64,000 bases of DNA from Phaseolus vulgaris (lineage: Eukaryota > Streptophyta > Magnoliopsida > Fabales > Fabaceae), in assembly GCF_000499845.2 (NCBI RefSeq), contig NC_023758.2, positions 39,512,108 through 39,576,107 of the forward strand, in the 5' to 3' direction. Positions 36,940-51,830 of this stretch are shown here, in pieces. The notes below the pieces were generated by a model. The model was not told where the DNA came from and ran no database searches. It saw nothing but the letters and a program-made list of their open reading frames with translations. A program made the translations under genes and the position numbers. Within the stretch, counting starts at the first letter, position 1, and every line of letters starts with the position of its first letter.

Positions 36940-39000
36940 CCTAAGAGACAAAAAAAAACTTACCCAAAAAATGTTCTTCTTTAAATGAGTTAAATATGTT
37001 CTCAACTATCTCTCACTTGTGGATTGAACAAGAAAAAAAAGGAAGAGAATTGTAAAAAATATTTAGAAAACGGTAAGGAAGAGGATTGTAAAAAATATTT
37101 AGAAAACGGTAAAAAAAACAAAATTTTAAATTTTTTGAAAGACGTTAGTTTCACAAAAATGAAGAATACATTATTTTAGATTTCTTATAACATTTAGAAT
37201 TAACTTAAAACAATTATCATTCTTCAACTTTAAACTCTCTCCTCCAATACTCTTAAAAACATGTAATTACAAAGATAACATTCTTTAACCTTCAATATGA
37301 TAAAAAAAATTAAATTAAATTATTATCATGGAAGAGTAAAAGAGAGACAAAAAAAAATGACACATATTCACCCTCACGATAGAGTTATATTCAATTGTCT
37401 AATTACTCTAATTATATCAATCCACTGTACTTTAATTTTTATAAGATTTTTACAAGAAAACTAGAAAGAACACATGCAAACATTAATATCTTAAACTTTT
37501 ATATCCTTCCACACATTGTGAAACCTTATTATAAGAAATATTTTAACAAGCCTTGACAAGAACAAACATACTAAAAATATTAGAAAAAGAAACAAGATCA
37601 CCTAAAAAAGTTGTAGGACATAAATGAAAACAAAAAATATAATGTGATATCCAGTATGATTTCTCAAATAAAGTTCTTCAAGAAATTAATCTAGTAGAAC
37701 AAATCACTAAATTGTTTCTATTAAATGTAAAGCTCTTTTCATTTGTTTATAACGGTTCTCAAACTTTCACCAATTGAGTCCTTGGAAAGAGCATGGAATT
37801 GCTCATATATAAAGATGACAGTTTTAATCCATTAAAACAACTTTCGTTATCAAGAAGATATTTTTTAATGAATTACTTTGTGTTTTTAATTTATTAGTAT
37901 CCCCAAATGAAGGGTTTTAAACTTATTTTAATTGATTGAACAATTAAAATAGAAGAACTCACATTATTAAAATTTTTAAGTGAAACTAATATATTAAAAA
38001 TGTGTTTTTAATCAATAAAAATATTTTTCTTAACTTTAAGAACATTTTAATAAAATATTTTTTAATCCATTAAAAACTAAAAAAAGTACATTTTTATTAT
38101 TTTTATTGCATATTCATACATAAAATATAATATGGTGCATAAATATAAAAGTAAAAATAGATTATATCTACAATTAACATTTTTTGTAATCATATTTTTT
38201 TAATTTAGACACAGTACAAATAAATTAATTTTTTGCTATTAAATCGCTCAAACGTATCAAACAATATTCAAACATAATATTAAAAACTCAACCTTAATTC
38301 TTTCAAATATAAGTCACAATAACAGAAAAGAAAATGAAACCTAATCCTCTAATATAATATTTTTAAATCAAGTTTAAATTATTTAAAATAATTATTTACA
38401 TATAAGTAGAGAGAAGGGATAATTACTATGATATTTGTAGTCACATATTTATTAAACTTTACAAGTAAATACTCACCCAAAGCTCATCCTCAAATAAGTG
38501 GATATTTTCGTTATCTATTTACATATATTTTTGCAGGATATATTTTTGTAGGTACTTATAAAGTATGGATAAACATGTTTTTTAAATCATTCCAAAAAAT
38601 CTTGGCAACATGAACATAGATACATAGATGATACTTTCAACAATCTCTCTTGTGACATATCTAAGATAATATTATCCCGTTGGATGTTTTATAGGCTTCA
38701 TATCTGGGATCCTCTTGCTTAGGAATCTTTATGCTTCCATCAACAAATTTTGATTTAATTTGGAGAGAAGTGCATGCCTCAACTCCACAAATGATATTTG
38801 ACTTCACTCAGCTGTAATGAAGTAAGAATCATACTTGAATTTTCTCAAGGATACAACTAATATGGACTCAAATATTTGAAAGAGCAATCCATTATGTATT
38901 GGATTTATGTTGTTGAAGATTTCATACAAGAAAACGACCATGAACAACAAAGAAAAACCAAAAAATAACAAGAAACAAGGGAAGCGCAGAACAAATGCAT
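36940..39000. other. AT-rich intergenic DNA
   Basis: No gene is supported. A short direct repeat (GAAGAGGATTGTAAAAAATATTTAGAAAACGGTAA-like, 35 bp) occurs twice at about 37042-37115. Confidence 0.5.
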
Positions 39001-39300
39001 AACAACATTTAACTTGCTCCAATACCATATTAAATATGATTTTCCATGTTTATAACACGACTAGATGTATCTCTTGACAACACAATTCATTAACATATTA
39101 AACTCATAAAAAAAATACTTTAACTTCATTTACTACATAATACAAAAACACACCCTAGGACACATAAGGGTCTCTTATAAAGAAAGTCAAAACAACAAAA
39201 GGACAGAAAAAGATGTTCAACAAACACACCCCAAGTAAAAGTAGAGAGGTGAATTATTCAATCACTAATTTAGAAAACATAATACGGATCTCACTTCAAT
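39001..39300 (-). mobile_element. Copia-type LTR end and leader remnant
   Basis: On the minus strand TGGTATTGGAGC (39027 down to 39016) differs at two bases from the copia tRNA-iMet primer site. An LTR-like 3' end rich in CTCTCTTATAA-type words would lie to its right, and a non-coding leader to its left. No gag follows and no partner LTR was found. Confidence 0.3.
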
Positions 39301-40291
39301 AATTAGTAATAATTTGAACCCAGGAGTAAACTTTTGGGCTGGGGTGTACAAAATTCACTATCTAACGAAATTACTTGTAATGAAATCAACAATTTAGAAT
39401 TGATCGTTGTGGAATATAAAATCGAGATTTTGTGAGAAATTTCAATACAAGGATTGTTAAGTTTTCCTAAGAAACTTAACTTCAGCCATACAAATACTAT
39501 ATAGTAAACTATTAAAAAAGCTGACACATTGGAAAAAAGATCACAACTTTAGTCACGTCAACTTAATCTATTTGTCCAAAATGATGGCTTCATGGTGTTA
39601 TTCAGGTAGTTGTAATGTAAAAGGAAAACAATGGTGTTTACCAACTCACAAAACTCTGATCAACAAAGATAGAAAAAACCTTTTCACCAAACTCTATATT
39701 ACCTTCAAATGAAATCATTCGATATTACCTTCATTCTATTATTTTTCTAAACGGTCCATTTTAAATTGGTTTCACAATGTTAATCTGCCTAGTATTCAAT
39801 AAATTGAGCATTGTAAGATGTAAATCTAGTTAGCATCATATTTGCAATTTCTGATCACTCCATTTTTCTGACAGAAGAAGTTTGAGTACTTCGATCCACA
39901 AAAAGATACATAATAAGGAATCTTGCACAGCTACTAAATACAGCAGACTGATACATATACTCATTTTGCACTAGGCCATACCACGGAGCACCAAAACCCA
40001 GTTGAGAAACAAAACATACAGGTAGAAGACCAGCACATGTTAGGAACAGAATACTAGAGCAGGGTTGAAGACCAAAATACTTTTAGACGACTGCTTCCCT
40101 ACCACCTTCAAGCATCAAAACACAAGGTCAAACAATTTATTCAGATATCTCACATCCCATTTGTTATATCTGCCACTAAACAGATCTGATGACAACCGAC
40201 ACTTTTATGTTTTGTACACAGTTCAGCTAATGATTATGTTAAGCCAAATCGATCATTCTTATACTGTTGTCTGAAGTTCACATAACAGCAC

Positions 40292-43200
40292 CTATAGTAA
40301 GGGTTGTTGAAGAACTAAATTTAGCTCTTGGGCATACTTGGCCAATACGCCACCGCTCCTGCAACAAAAAACACCATGAACATTTCATATAAAAATTGCG
40401 ACACCACCTCCATCCAAAATCTTAAAGCAATAGCTATGTGAGTCTTATTCTTTATATGATGGTCAACTTTTTCATTTCAACTTAATATGGAATTCAAACT
40501 CATATTTGGATTCCTAATAATATGTGATGAGACAGATTGAGAATCAACAACATTAAGTTGTTTAACAAAACTGAGAGGAATTGATGCTTAATAAAATGTG
40601 AAGCAAAACAGAAATGCAATGTACTAAAATCTTGCCATAAAAATAACAAGTTTAAAATACAGAAATTAGAAACTGGCAGAACTTTTTAGTTCTCTATTGT
40701 AAAACCATCAATCTGCAACAATGACTTTAATATATGTATGTCTGGGCAACACTAAAGTTTACATGATTACCTAATTAATATTGGAAGAATCATTCGGATC
40801 TTTTGCAGTTGCATAAAACACTGATTGGAGCATTCTCGCCTGGTCTCAACATTTAAAATTAGGTTCACTCACAGAAACCTCATGAGATAATGAAAGCTGA
40901 GATTAGTTGAAGATGAAGGGCACCTTTGTTCCCCATGAAGATCAACCCCAACAGAGGGAGGAGCAGAAATAGTTGAACGTATTGTTGGACCAAAAACAAC
41001 AACAAGCTTCAGCAGCATATCTAATGACACCTTCACATGTCTGCACTGGGAGAATAGAGTTAGGTATAGGGAATTTTACAATTTTTAAGACATGAAATTT
41101 GATTTATTTATTTATTTTGGATTAAGTATTTCAATTACCATCAAATGCAAACAATGATTTCAACACAAAACAATAATTAATAATTCAAAAATATATATTT
41201 TTTTAATCAATCATGGTTAATATTATTTTCTGATCAAAGTCTGTTAAGATTTTTTTCAGGACAAAACTTTTACTCAATTGTAATCAACCAAAATTGTTTT
41301 CCGTTGATAATTATTTATGCTAACATCAATCACAATTATTTTTACACATTGTTGGTTGGATTTTTTTTCTGACTTTTTCATTGATGACAACTAAAAATTT
41401 GTCCTCGCTGACATTGACCAAAAATAATCTGAGTGAATGTTAGCTAAAAGTTTTTTTCCTAGTCAACACTAGAAAAAATATCTCAACCAAACTATTGACA
41501 AAGAATAACATTTGTGTGAAAAGATGAAAAAAGATCACTACAAACATCAACAAAATAATAATGAAATGCAATAATTAAAAAAAATCTAATTCACGTCCAT
41601 AAAAAGATTATCACTCCAACACTGGTATAGAAAACCTATCAATATTAGTAAAAAAATTATAGTCAACATCAACTAAAAAGTAATCCTCTCAATATAGAAA
41701 CCTATCAACATTAGTAAAAAAAACTCTAGTCTACATCAACTAAAAAGTAATCCTCTCAACAATGCTCATGACACCTCAATCAAAATCAAGTTGATAAAAA
41801 AGTACAAAAAATATGAAGTCGAAATTTATGTCAAAATTTGAAATTTTCTAATTTTGACTAATCCAATTACTCTTAAAATTATAAAGTTCCTTACCTAAAG
41901 AACATGTTTGTCATAAAACATTTCAAATCCACCGTTAATGTTTACCAGAACATCTAGGGTCATTTTTCAGCAAAGGCCACCATCATTAGGAACAACAGAT
42001 CTCACTAAGAGGTCCGCTATATGAATCACATGTCATTGGGTTTAATTAAAAGATCAAAATCCTCAGTGATATGCAAGATCAGTAAGAACATGCATTAGAA
42101 TTCAAACTGCTTTCGTGAAGTCACAGCCTACAAACTAGAAACCATACGCTTGATGAAGCTAAACACGAGGCCTCATCTAGTTGCATTTTCCAGCATGAAT
42201 TTTCCTAACACCATGTTAATAAAGAATTACCTTTCTATTTTGCTATCCACCAAACCTGTGAGCACAGGAAGTAAGCAAGAAAACAAATCTAACGTGAAAA
42301 TCTCCATCTTCTCAACAAGGACACTGATAACATCAGCTTGAACCTACATCGGAGGAAGTTATCTTCAATACTATATATTCAATAACAAAGCCATAAATAA
42401 CTAGTTAAAGCATTTTAATACAGAACAGACAAATGGCGAAATGACACATGGCCACTTTAAAAAAATACGCACAGATTGATCAGCCAGCTTTCTCAAAGCA
42501 CTGATGGCACCTTTAATATCGTTACTTTCCCAAAAATGTCGCACTACCTGCAAGTGCACATTAACGACTTGGTGAACGGCATTGGTTTACTGATGGCACA
42601 TTCAGTATCATTTCTTTCTAAATTTGGCTTCTTTAAAGCACGGGTAAAGTATTTTCAATAGCAGATATTAGTACATATGTTAAGAACCTGTATTGAACTA
42701 GAGATATAAGACCAAATTATAGTATACAAGTGATGCAAATCTCACATACTTTCTTAAAATGATATGATGATATTTATATCTGACTATCTAAACTCACCTG
42801 TAATTTTGTCAAACGTGATCGCAGGTTACTTACTGTGGCATCATGAATTTGCATCAGACCTTCAATTATTTCTCCATCATTCGCAGAATTTGAACTCCTT
42901 CCAAACTCTGCTTTCTGACATTATATAACATGATATAGTTGAAAACCAATGCAACAATTTGTAAAACGTGATAACAGCTTGACCCAAAAAATAGAGTGTG
43001 AACTACCCATTCTTTCAATATTATAGGTTTCATAGTTAGACCCAACAACCACGGAAACCAACACGAATAGAATAAAAAATATTGATCAATGGTCCAAACT
43101 GCCAAGGATAAAAAGGTGGTCAAGAAGAGGTTCGATTCCAGAGAAAATATCAGAAGCCTAATTACTAAAATTGTGATGCCATGTATACTTTCAGAGCCTG

Positions 43201-46200
43201 TCTTTAGTCAAATCAAAGATTTCTAAACCTTCAATGATATTCTTACAAGATTTGAATAGAAATGGAAATTGATGGTTTTCATGTTTGGGCCAGGTGGATG
43301 TCCAAACCTATGAACAATTTCCTTTCTTTTCCACTGAGCACCTTTCCACCGAACATGCCTGAGGGAGAAAAATAAGCAACAGATACATGTATTTCAAGTC
43401 TAGCATCCTATTTCAATTGGATTAGCTTCTTTCTTATAAGTCATAAAGTAGACCACCACAGATAAGGTTTAGAGTTCCATAAATCTTGTCTTTTGTCAAG
43501 CTAGAATTTTACCAAGAAGTTAGTAGGCTTATCAGTTTCACTGGTTGTGTTGGGAACAGTGGGCATATTCTTTTTATCTTCGCTGAAAGGAATGATTTCC
43601 CCCTTTTCAGATGTTGAGGTGGTGGTGATGGGGGATGCATTAGTTTGATCTTCTTTGAGAATATTTTCCCTATTTTCAAATGTTGTCGTGGGAGTTGCAT
43701 TATCTTGATCCTCCTTGGTTGGAGTTATTTCCTTTCTTTCAAACCTCTCAACCAAAGAACGTGTCCTTCCTTGAGATGTAGCAACTGCCAAAGGAGAATT
43801 TTAATATATTCAGTTTCCAGGGGTTTTCTTAGCGCATAAAACTACATTGATGGGTTATGGCAAACCTCCATTGACATATTTAACTGGACTAATGACTTTG
43901 CTGTAAGAAGAGGATTGATTACCTGAAATATAATAAAATATTAATCATGGATGACCATATGGTATTTTCCCATATTAACAATGATTTAATAATACACATG
44001 GCATGCCACGTTTTTTTAAAAAAGTAGACAATCTAAATGTCAGAATCACTTTATTAACACACATAAAAGAGTTTATCTGTCAAGAGACTTGAGAGTGTTG
44101 TCTAACAGTTTACTCAATATTTTTCAGGAGATTGAAGTCAGAAATAACAAGCGTAACTTTTCCTGAAAAATAAGAAGCATATTCTAGACATAATGAATGG
44201 ATGAGAAACAGCATATGATTAAATTGGCTTATTCGAGTATATAAGTCTGGGATCAAAGTGAAAAGTTGTTATTCAACTAATGAGAAGTCAAATATAGTTC
44301 AGGGCAATGATGTCAGACACTAATTAGCCCATGATAACCAAGAGAATGGTGGGGAAGTTAGCTCATTTTTTGTTGAAATAGAAACATAAACTAGAGAAAG
44401 GAAATTGCAAGAATAAGATTAAAGAAATATAGGAGTTGGCTCCACTAAGGGGAGCTCTTGCTTTAGAGGGAAGAGAGAGGAACCTAAGTAATTGATGAGA
44501 CAATAAATTGTTGCTGCTACATGCACATATATAACAAATGGTGGACATGTTAAATCTATGCCTGGATTTTATTAACAGTTGAGAACATGAGATGTCACAC
44601 TTCTCTCTACAGTGAACTACCCATTTTAGAGGATCCGAATCCAGAAATGTAATCAGTAATGACTTGTATTTGACCTACATATTGATTTGACAGAAAAAAC
44701 TTACATTTCTCTTTTTCAGAAAATCTATCTGGTGTTAAAGTTTTTTCAAACTTCTCTGTGACACTCTTAGTAGGATGTTTATCCTCAATAGATTCTCTGA
44801 CTTCATTATGGGATCCAAGCTTCATTTCAAAGTTAGGATCATTTGCACCGACAGAGTTGCTTATAGTATCAACAGATTTTCTAGAATCAATATCTGATGA
44901 AAGTCGATCAAAACATCAAATATAATAAGAAGCTTTATATGCAAAAAAATAAAATAAAATTGAAAATACATTAGTGGGGGAGTATTCAGAATTACAAAAA
45001 AAAAAAAACAGACATGGGAAATGCTTATACTTTACTAAAAAAACTCCTCTAAAGTGAGCTCATGTATACTTTATGGAGCAAACTTTATTTTGAAAGCTTC
45101 ATTCATTCATAATTTTGACGAAGCCATGTGTAATATCAAGGGAAGACAAGAAGGTCGGTGGCTTACAGTCTATATATATATTCTTTATCTCTTTTGACTC
45201 GTTGTCAGGAGAGACACTGCACAACCCAAAAGTTCCCACACCATATTCTATTTTCTCCATTTGCCTTCCCTGGAGACTAAGCTTATGCTCTGTGCTTTCT
45301 TTTTTCTCAGTTTCCAAGCCACCACCATATGGCTTGATAAGCTGATGCATTAAAAATAACAATCAGAATGATAGCCAACAGAGAATAAATTATAGAAAAC
45401 GCATCTCAAGTTAGTTTATTGTGTTGTTTGCTGACTAACAAGGATGCCATGACATTCATCATTGAGATAGAAACATCAGGAAATGGTGGCTTTGCATTTA
45501 AAACTAGCAATTAACATCATAAAATTCACAACGGCAGCCAGCCAGCCACATAGTAGGAATTCTACACTCATAGTATTTTAGCTAAATATAATTAACACAG
45601 AGATATCAAAATTGATCGAGAAAAAACATATAAACTAATCTATTGAGAGTGAGTCCTACCGAAATATCTGATACCCATACTCCAACAGAATTACTGTAGA
45701 ATGAGCAACCCAAAAGCTTCCCATCATGAATGCATAGGTCACCAAGTGTTGTCCATCCCATGTCAACAGCATCATGGCATATCACAGGTTCCCATGAATA
45801 CACCTACAGTAATTGAGAATTGGATATGATATCTTTAACACGTTCAAGTTTATCATTATAATCTAATTATTGGAACAGACAGTATGTACCTTCAAACTAT
45901 CCTCAAGTCCAGCAAAAAGGGTCCTTCCATCCGGATGAAAAGTTATTGAGCGTACCCCTGAAACCTAATACGAGGTAATTATATTTACTAGAGTTTAGTA
46001 TTTTGTATGAATTTTTGTGAGTCTGTGCATGTGCATACGCATGCATATCTTGGAAATAAATATACAAGGTTACATTAGAAGAAAGAAAAAACTAACAGAC
46101 TACATTACAGAATATGACTTAAAGCACAAAACACAATACTTTATGTACATCCGTAGGATTAACAACAGGGCACGATACACTACAGATTTCAAGTTACAGA

Positions 46201-49200
46201 AACAAATTAACTTTGAAGTTTTTGAAGACTATAAAAAAATTGGGGAAATATTCTAGGTTACAACTAAAGTAATCATTTTGTAGTATTTAGAAACCACCCA
46301 CAAAAATTATATGGCAAACTGGTAAAAAATGTGCCAAGCACGTTAACCATTGAAACAGGTTATCTAAGAGTTTCCACTTTCCATGAATGATAATAGTGGT
46401 ATAAAACTGATTTGCAAAAAAAAACTCAATAGATAAGAGGCATGTTTGGAAGCAGAATTTATTATGATTTATAAATTGGTATAACTGATTCCTTTGAAAC
46501 AGAAGAAAAACACTTTAGCAAGATTAGATACCTCATGTCTACTGGATCCAATCAGTTCAAAGGTTTCTAAATCCCAGAATTTCACTGTTCTGTCTGCCGA
46601 ACCTGTAAATCAAATTATGAAATCTTACTTTTTTGCTCAATAACTATTTATGCCAAAATAACAGCTTAGATACTTCAAGGTCAATAGTAAAGTAAGAGCT
46701 GTGGCAGCAAAGACGAGATCCTTGTCAATAGTGATTGTGGTCATGATGACTCTATGCATCATGGCGTGTTTGGATATGTATGTTTGGGGATGTTCAACGT
46801 AAAATAATCTCGTAAGAATGAGTGTTGTTTGAATAGTAAATTACCTTTGGGTGCAAAATTTCTAGAATGGAAACTGTGCTTTCTGTTTTCTATAAATATA
46901 CAAACTTCATTACATCCATATTAGTTACACTGAAAATAAAGTTCCCGAGTACTTTTATCTTTTTTTTTTTTCAAAATGCATTCTTGGCCCAAGCATGCAT
47001 TTTGAGTTGTTAGCAAAACTAGATCTGATACCATGCAAAAAATGGTATGGGGGCTAGACCAAAATGCATTCTAGATAATCCCTAATTGAGTTTTTGAAGA
47101 TGCTCAAATATGTCCTTGGTCCCTCCACATAATAGATGCATAAATTTTCATTAAGTTTGAACAACCATCTAGCCTAAGTAGATTATCATTTGGTGCACTA
47201 GAAACAACATTATAGTTATAAAACAAGAAACATCATAATTTTTTTTGGACATGCATGATCATCTATCGCTCCAAGCAGCTGTAAGGCACACCTGTAGCCA
47301 GAAGAAACTCGAGCGGATGGAAATCTAGGGACCTAATGTGTCCTTCATGGTACTTGAAGTCATGCAAGAGCTTTCCACCTGTTAGATCCCAGACCTGTAT
47401 ATTAATAAGTTAGATATGTAACTTTTCATAGAATAGTAGCAAGGGTTATACAGTTATAAGGTCTGCCACAGCAAACTTCATGCTATTACCTTTACAACAT
47501 TATCAAATCCACCAGAAACAACCCAACGACCATCTGGACTGAATTTGATAGTACTGATGCCCTGGCTATGGTCCTTATATGTATGAATACACCCTTTTTT
47601 TCGGATATCCCAAATATTTAGATTAGTGTCTAAGGAGCCGGATGCAAAAAACTCTCCAAATGGATGAAACTCAACAGCAGTGCAATTAGATCTGTGTCCG
47701 GTAAGAGTGCGAAGCACTATACTTCAAGAACAATTGCATACATATTAGTGGTGTGCTGAGAAATTGGTAAATGCACGAACCTTACATTTCACCCATCAAT
47801 TCAAAAACCTTAACTTGGACTGCTAATAGTTCTTCTAGATGCCAATATAATCCCATGCATGCAAAGTAGATAGTGTAACTCAATTCTTTAATCAAATAAT
47901 TGCCTGTTTATGATCAGCAAGTTTGCACTTTTTCTCTAGTATAAAAGTCTGATGCCCTATAAATAACATCATTATACAGTATACAGTCCATCGATTCAGA
48001 ATATACTAATTAACTTACTCTTTGCTTCCTCCAAATCCCAAAGCTTTATAACCCCCGATGATGCTCCAGAAAGAACCAAAACTTCGGCAGAGTCAAAAGT
48101 CACAGATTCTACTGTACTAGTGTGACCACACAAACTCTGCATATATTTACAATAAGATAACACTGTTAGGTTTTCAGCTCTACATGGTTATGCTGCTATC
48201 ATAAGAAACTCAGACCCATATCACAAAGGGAACCCAATCAGAGAAAAAAAGTACAGATGATAGAATACTATGATATATGTATGGTTTGAAGTTTTGAGAT
48301 TTAAGTGAGTTCCAAGATCTGTTTTATTCTGGAACTGCAAAAGAAGGAAGATAGCGATGTTGGAATAACCAGCAAGTAACAGTGCAGGCCTAGATAACTA
48401 CCATGAAATCTGTTCGGATTGCCCAAAAACTAATATAAATCAAACCTGACATTCCCTATTTCAAGGATATTCGACTTTCAGGCTCAAAGTTTAGTTTATT
48501 CTCAAGAACTTTTTTCACTTTTCACTGCTTGCACGTTTGATATCATACAGTTCAATGTTAATTCATCTTGGTTTGATTCAAATTCTCATTTGCAACTTTC
48601 AAGCTAGTCATTTCACGAAAAACAATACTGGCATCAGTCTAGTACAATGATAATTGAAGTGGCCATTAAGGAAAATCGCTGTTTTGGTGAAAAGGGAATC
48701 TTGGCATCTGCGTATGTTTCTACTACTAAGCTACCTAGGTGTGTTGGTTGTGTCAAATATGCCTACACCATCTTACTGGATTGTACCAATGTAGTTAGTA
48801 CAATCCCACATGCCCACACGATCCTTGAATCCCACAAAATATGTACAAGATGACATGAGAAAAGGTGATATATTTGGTAAATAGATGTAAAGGATCCTGA
48901 TTTGGTAAAAAAGTTGTATAGATGATTACTTAATCTTGCTTCCTACCATCTCCATTATTGTTTTACCATGCCAGTTTCAGTCCAAGTTTAAGCTTATCAA
49001 TTTATATTAACTGAAAGCAAGTCCTCAGTCAGAGCAATAATGCTTCAGTCACTACCATTACAATAACATAACTTGCAAGTTTCAACAAAGTGCACATAGG
49101 AAATAGATCTTCATTACTGCTTAACAATCCTGATTCCTACCTTAGCCATATTGCAATAAAAATGATAAAATACAAAGGCAACAATCAACTGACAATTAAA

Positions 49201-49765
49201 GAGGTTGCTTTCCCGATCATCCATAGATTGACATTGTAATCATCCCCTCCTGTAATGAAAAGGCGGTTCGCCTTCCTTCCAATTTTTAAGCAGTTTACAT
49301 TCCCTGAATGAGCCACAAATTCCTCTACAGTTGACTGGCTAAGGAAAAAGCACATTATCAAAACAACCAAACATATACACTCCATAGACTGAATAACAGA
49401 CTATTATTGGAAAAAAAAAATACAATCGAAGACCCCAATAAATTACAAAATCAGCATTTGGAGCTAAACAATTAAAAAACATTTCTTGAAATATCCTTTA
49501 TCTTCTAGCAAAGCACTTTCATCAAAAGTAAGACAAATAAAATAAAGCAACATAAACATTAAAAACTGCAACTTGAAAGTATGCTTCATCAACCACTTTA
49601 ACAATTCCTCAGCCACTAAAACAAGGGGGGGACCTAAAATTGTGAACTTTTTATCATAACTTCCAATTTGCTGATGAGCATCCAACATTTGCATCACCTC
49701 CCCCCGCTAGAGCTAACAAAACAAAAAGCATACACCTTACCTTGCCTCTTCCAGCAATGTACCAT
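40292..49765 (-). CDS. KTN80: Katanin p80 WD40 subunit (KTN80-type)
   Basis: Eighteen coding exons, minus strand: 49765-49741 (tentative), 49324-49194, 48136-48019, 47716-47490, 47394-47292, 46602-46532, 45964-45890, 45803-45660, 45341-45167, 44893-44705, 43922-43866, 43784-43513, 42914-42798, 42547-42473, 42343-42231, 41040-40924, 40839-40771, 40358-40292; 2145 nt, 714 residues. Residues 9-298 form a WD40 propeller (EFVAHSGNVNCLKIG, LTGHRSNCTAVEFHP, WDIRKKGCIHTYKDH, VKFWDLETFEL, VYSWEPVICHDAVD). Residues 299-529 are a polar linker. About 545-714 is the con80 domain (LRSRLTKLQVVRHFWE, DVISVLVEKMEI, ISAPPSVGVDLH, LAKYAQELNLVLQQ), which binds the p60 severing ATPase. The p80 subunit targets katanin to microtubule nucleation and crossover sites. 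The first coding exon lacks the usual N-terminal sequence and is my weakest call; phase fits. No frameshift or stop seen. Confidence 0.88.
41629..41762. repeat. 66-bp tandem duplication in a katanin intron
   Basis: Two adjacent copies (about 41629-41694 and 41695-41761) share TAGAAA(A)CCTATCAA, ATTAGTAAAAAAA and the exact block CATCAACTAAAAAGTAATCC. They lie in the intron 41041-42230. Confidence 0.85.
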
Positions 49766-50999
49766 TTAAAACAACTTGGAAGTTCGAAGAATACAACTCA
49801 CCCACATTTCTACAGAAACTAAGTCACTGGTAACAACAACCTTAATGGTAGAACCAGAAAGCATTTTCGGAAGCACAGATATTAATCAAAAGGAGAAACA
49901 TGAACAACAAAGGATACGTAGTTTGTATCCTGTCTTCGCCATTAGTGTTGCTGGGAAAATGCAAAGGCAACTTGTGAAGCAGAAATGAAGTTCCTTTCCC
50001 CACAAATGAAGCAAATGAGGAGTTGGGTGAGCTTCTTCAGAAGGAAACTGAAAAATTTATCATGCTCAGTTTTAGCTAGGGAACTACTCTCTCAACAAAC
50101 AAACCAACAAAAGAAAGAAGAGGCACAGCAATCATTAAACACTCAGAAATAAACTTTTTTTATTGTTATTTAACAGTAGTTTCAGTATTGTATGTCTTAT
50201 GTGGGGAACACGTCGAGTAAAGAAAAGCAGTTGTCACTCAAACTCAGACCAATATTTACTGTTCGGACCAGAATACCCTTGCAGTTAATAATTTACCAAA
50301 AGCCCCTATTTTACATCTTCAGATATTCCTCACTGCTGAACACTTCTTTTCAGATCCTCTGCATTTTATGAAGGGATATAATATAACATCCCTCTTTTTC
50401 AATTCCATAAAGATCCTTCAACTAGTACTATTATTAACAAATAATTTTCTAAGCTAATAACTGTTAAAAATATATAAAATCTTACTGAGTATTTTTATAT
50501 TCCTGGAATATTAATATTGCTTGCAAATGTATTTGTGCATTCAACAAGTTATAAATATAAAATATTATTTTGTAAAATATTTATTAAGTACATTTTTATT
50601 CATAAAAAGCAATTACATTTATTGGTTAACTAATTAAAAATATACTTTAATTTTGTTTCTTAAAATATAGTTGTATTATTTTTTTTTAGTCTTATATAGT
50701 ATTTTGTTCAAAATCATTTTCATTAAAAAATACTTTATAAGAATTGAAAGTAAATCATCTACTACATATTGCAAGAAAATATATTTTACAAAAATTAAAA
50801 CAAAATAAGAAAGATCAAAATAAATAAAAAATTACAGATGAAATATCGAGAAAAAATTTACTTACCAATATAAAATATAACTATATTTCATATATAAATA
50901 AAATACAGCAATATTTTTGGGACAGAAATATTAATTAATTTAATATTAAATTATAATACATTATTTGGAGAAAATTTTCACTCACTCATTTTCTTCCAC
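49766..50999. other. Upstream region of the katanin p80 gene
   Basis: Expected to hold the 5' UTR and promoter of the minus-strand gene. Short plus-strand ORFs here are not convincing. 50400-50990 is very AT-rich. A more typical first coding exon of katanin p80 was looked for here and not found. Confidence 0.4.
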
Positions 51000-51830
51000 C
51001 CCAAGCTTCTTCCTCTCCAAAGTCATCAAGAACATCATGTTTGGTGTTGATTCATGATTTCTTTGGAATCAATCGGTACACGTAACTGGACATGGCGAAA
51101 TCTTGAAACGAATCAACCATTTCCTTATTTCCGGTGCAATTGAAGGGCTGCATGGCACGTTCTTGAGGAATCAAGATTTGGTGTGAGCAGCGAATTTGAA
51201 AATTAGTCCAATCAAAAATTGGTTTGACGATATGTGAATTAAAGAGAAAAGCAGTGATCAAGAGATTCAAGTACAAGAAGTTGTGTGGCAAGCAACGAAA
51301 CATTACATTTGGATCCATTCATGGTGCATTTTGTCAATACGTAGCATGGTTTAATGTCTTTGATACTTTTCCAAACATGATGAAGTGCAGATTTGAAGCG
51401 ATTAAACTCTCTTGCACGTTGAAGCAGTAGAATCAGGCTTGAATTCAAGAAGGTGTGAATTATGAGGAGAACAGGTCGAAATGTTGATCAACCAAGGTCT
51501 GTGACGGGCATGCAATTGAATGTTGTTGGCGCAAGCATCACTTCAGTGCATTCAAGAAGAGCTGGATCGATGTATTTTGTCGAGCACAAGGTGTGCATAC
51601 TGTGATTTGAAGTGCTTTTGTTCAAACATTTCATCTAACAGTTTCATGACATAGGGATTTGGTGATCAATAGGTGTAACTCAAGGCAAGAACTAGTGTTT
51701 GGAGAATTTTTTTCAGAATGATTTGAGACAAGCCACTGAATCAAAATTTGAAATCCATTTTCTTCAAGAATGGGAAGATGATGTGATTCTAAAGTTAAAA
51801 TTATGATTAGATCTTTGAGTATATAGGTAT
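51000..51830. other. Balanced-composition island without a recognised gene
   Basis: Base composition is less AT-rich than the DNA on both sides and the sequence is not simple, yet six frames show only ORFs under 90 codons that overlap each other. It may be an unrecognised repeat, a non-coding transcript or an old gene fragment. Confidence 0.4.

Noticed and set aside
43240..43370. Possible extra katanin exon (open frame with KRKEIVHRFGHPPGPN)
   Set aside because: Exon 43784-43513 joins exon 42914-42798 directly in phase, and the piece has no resemblance to katanin p80.
51052..51448. Overlapping ORFs of 68-88 codons on both strands
   Set aside because: They overlap one another, have no splice-linked continuation and no recognisable domain.
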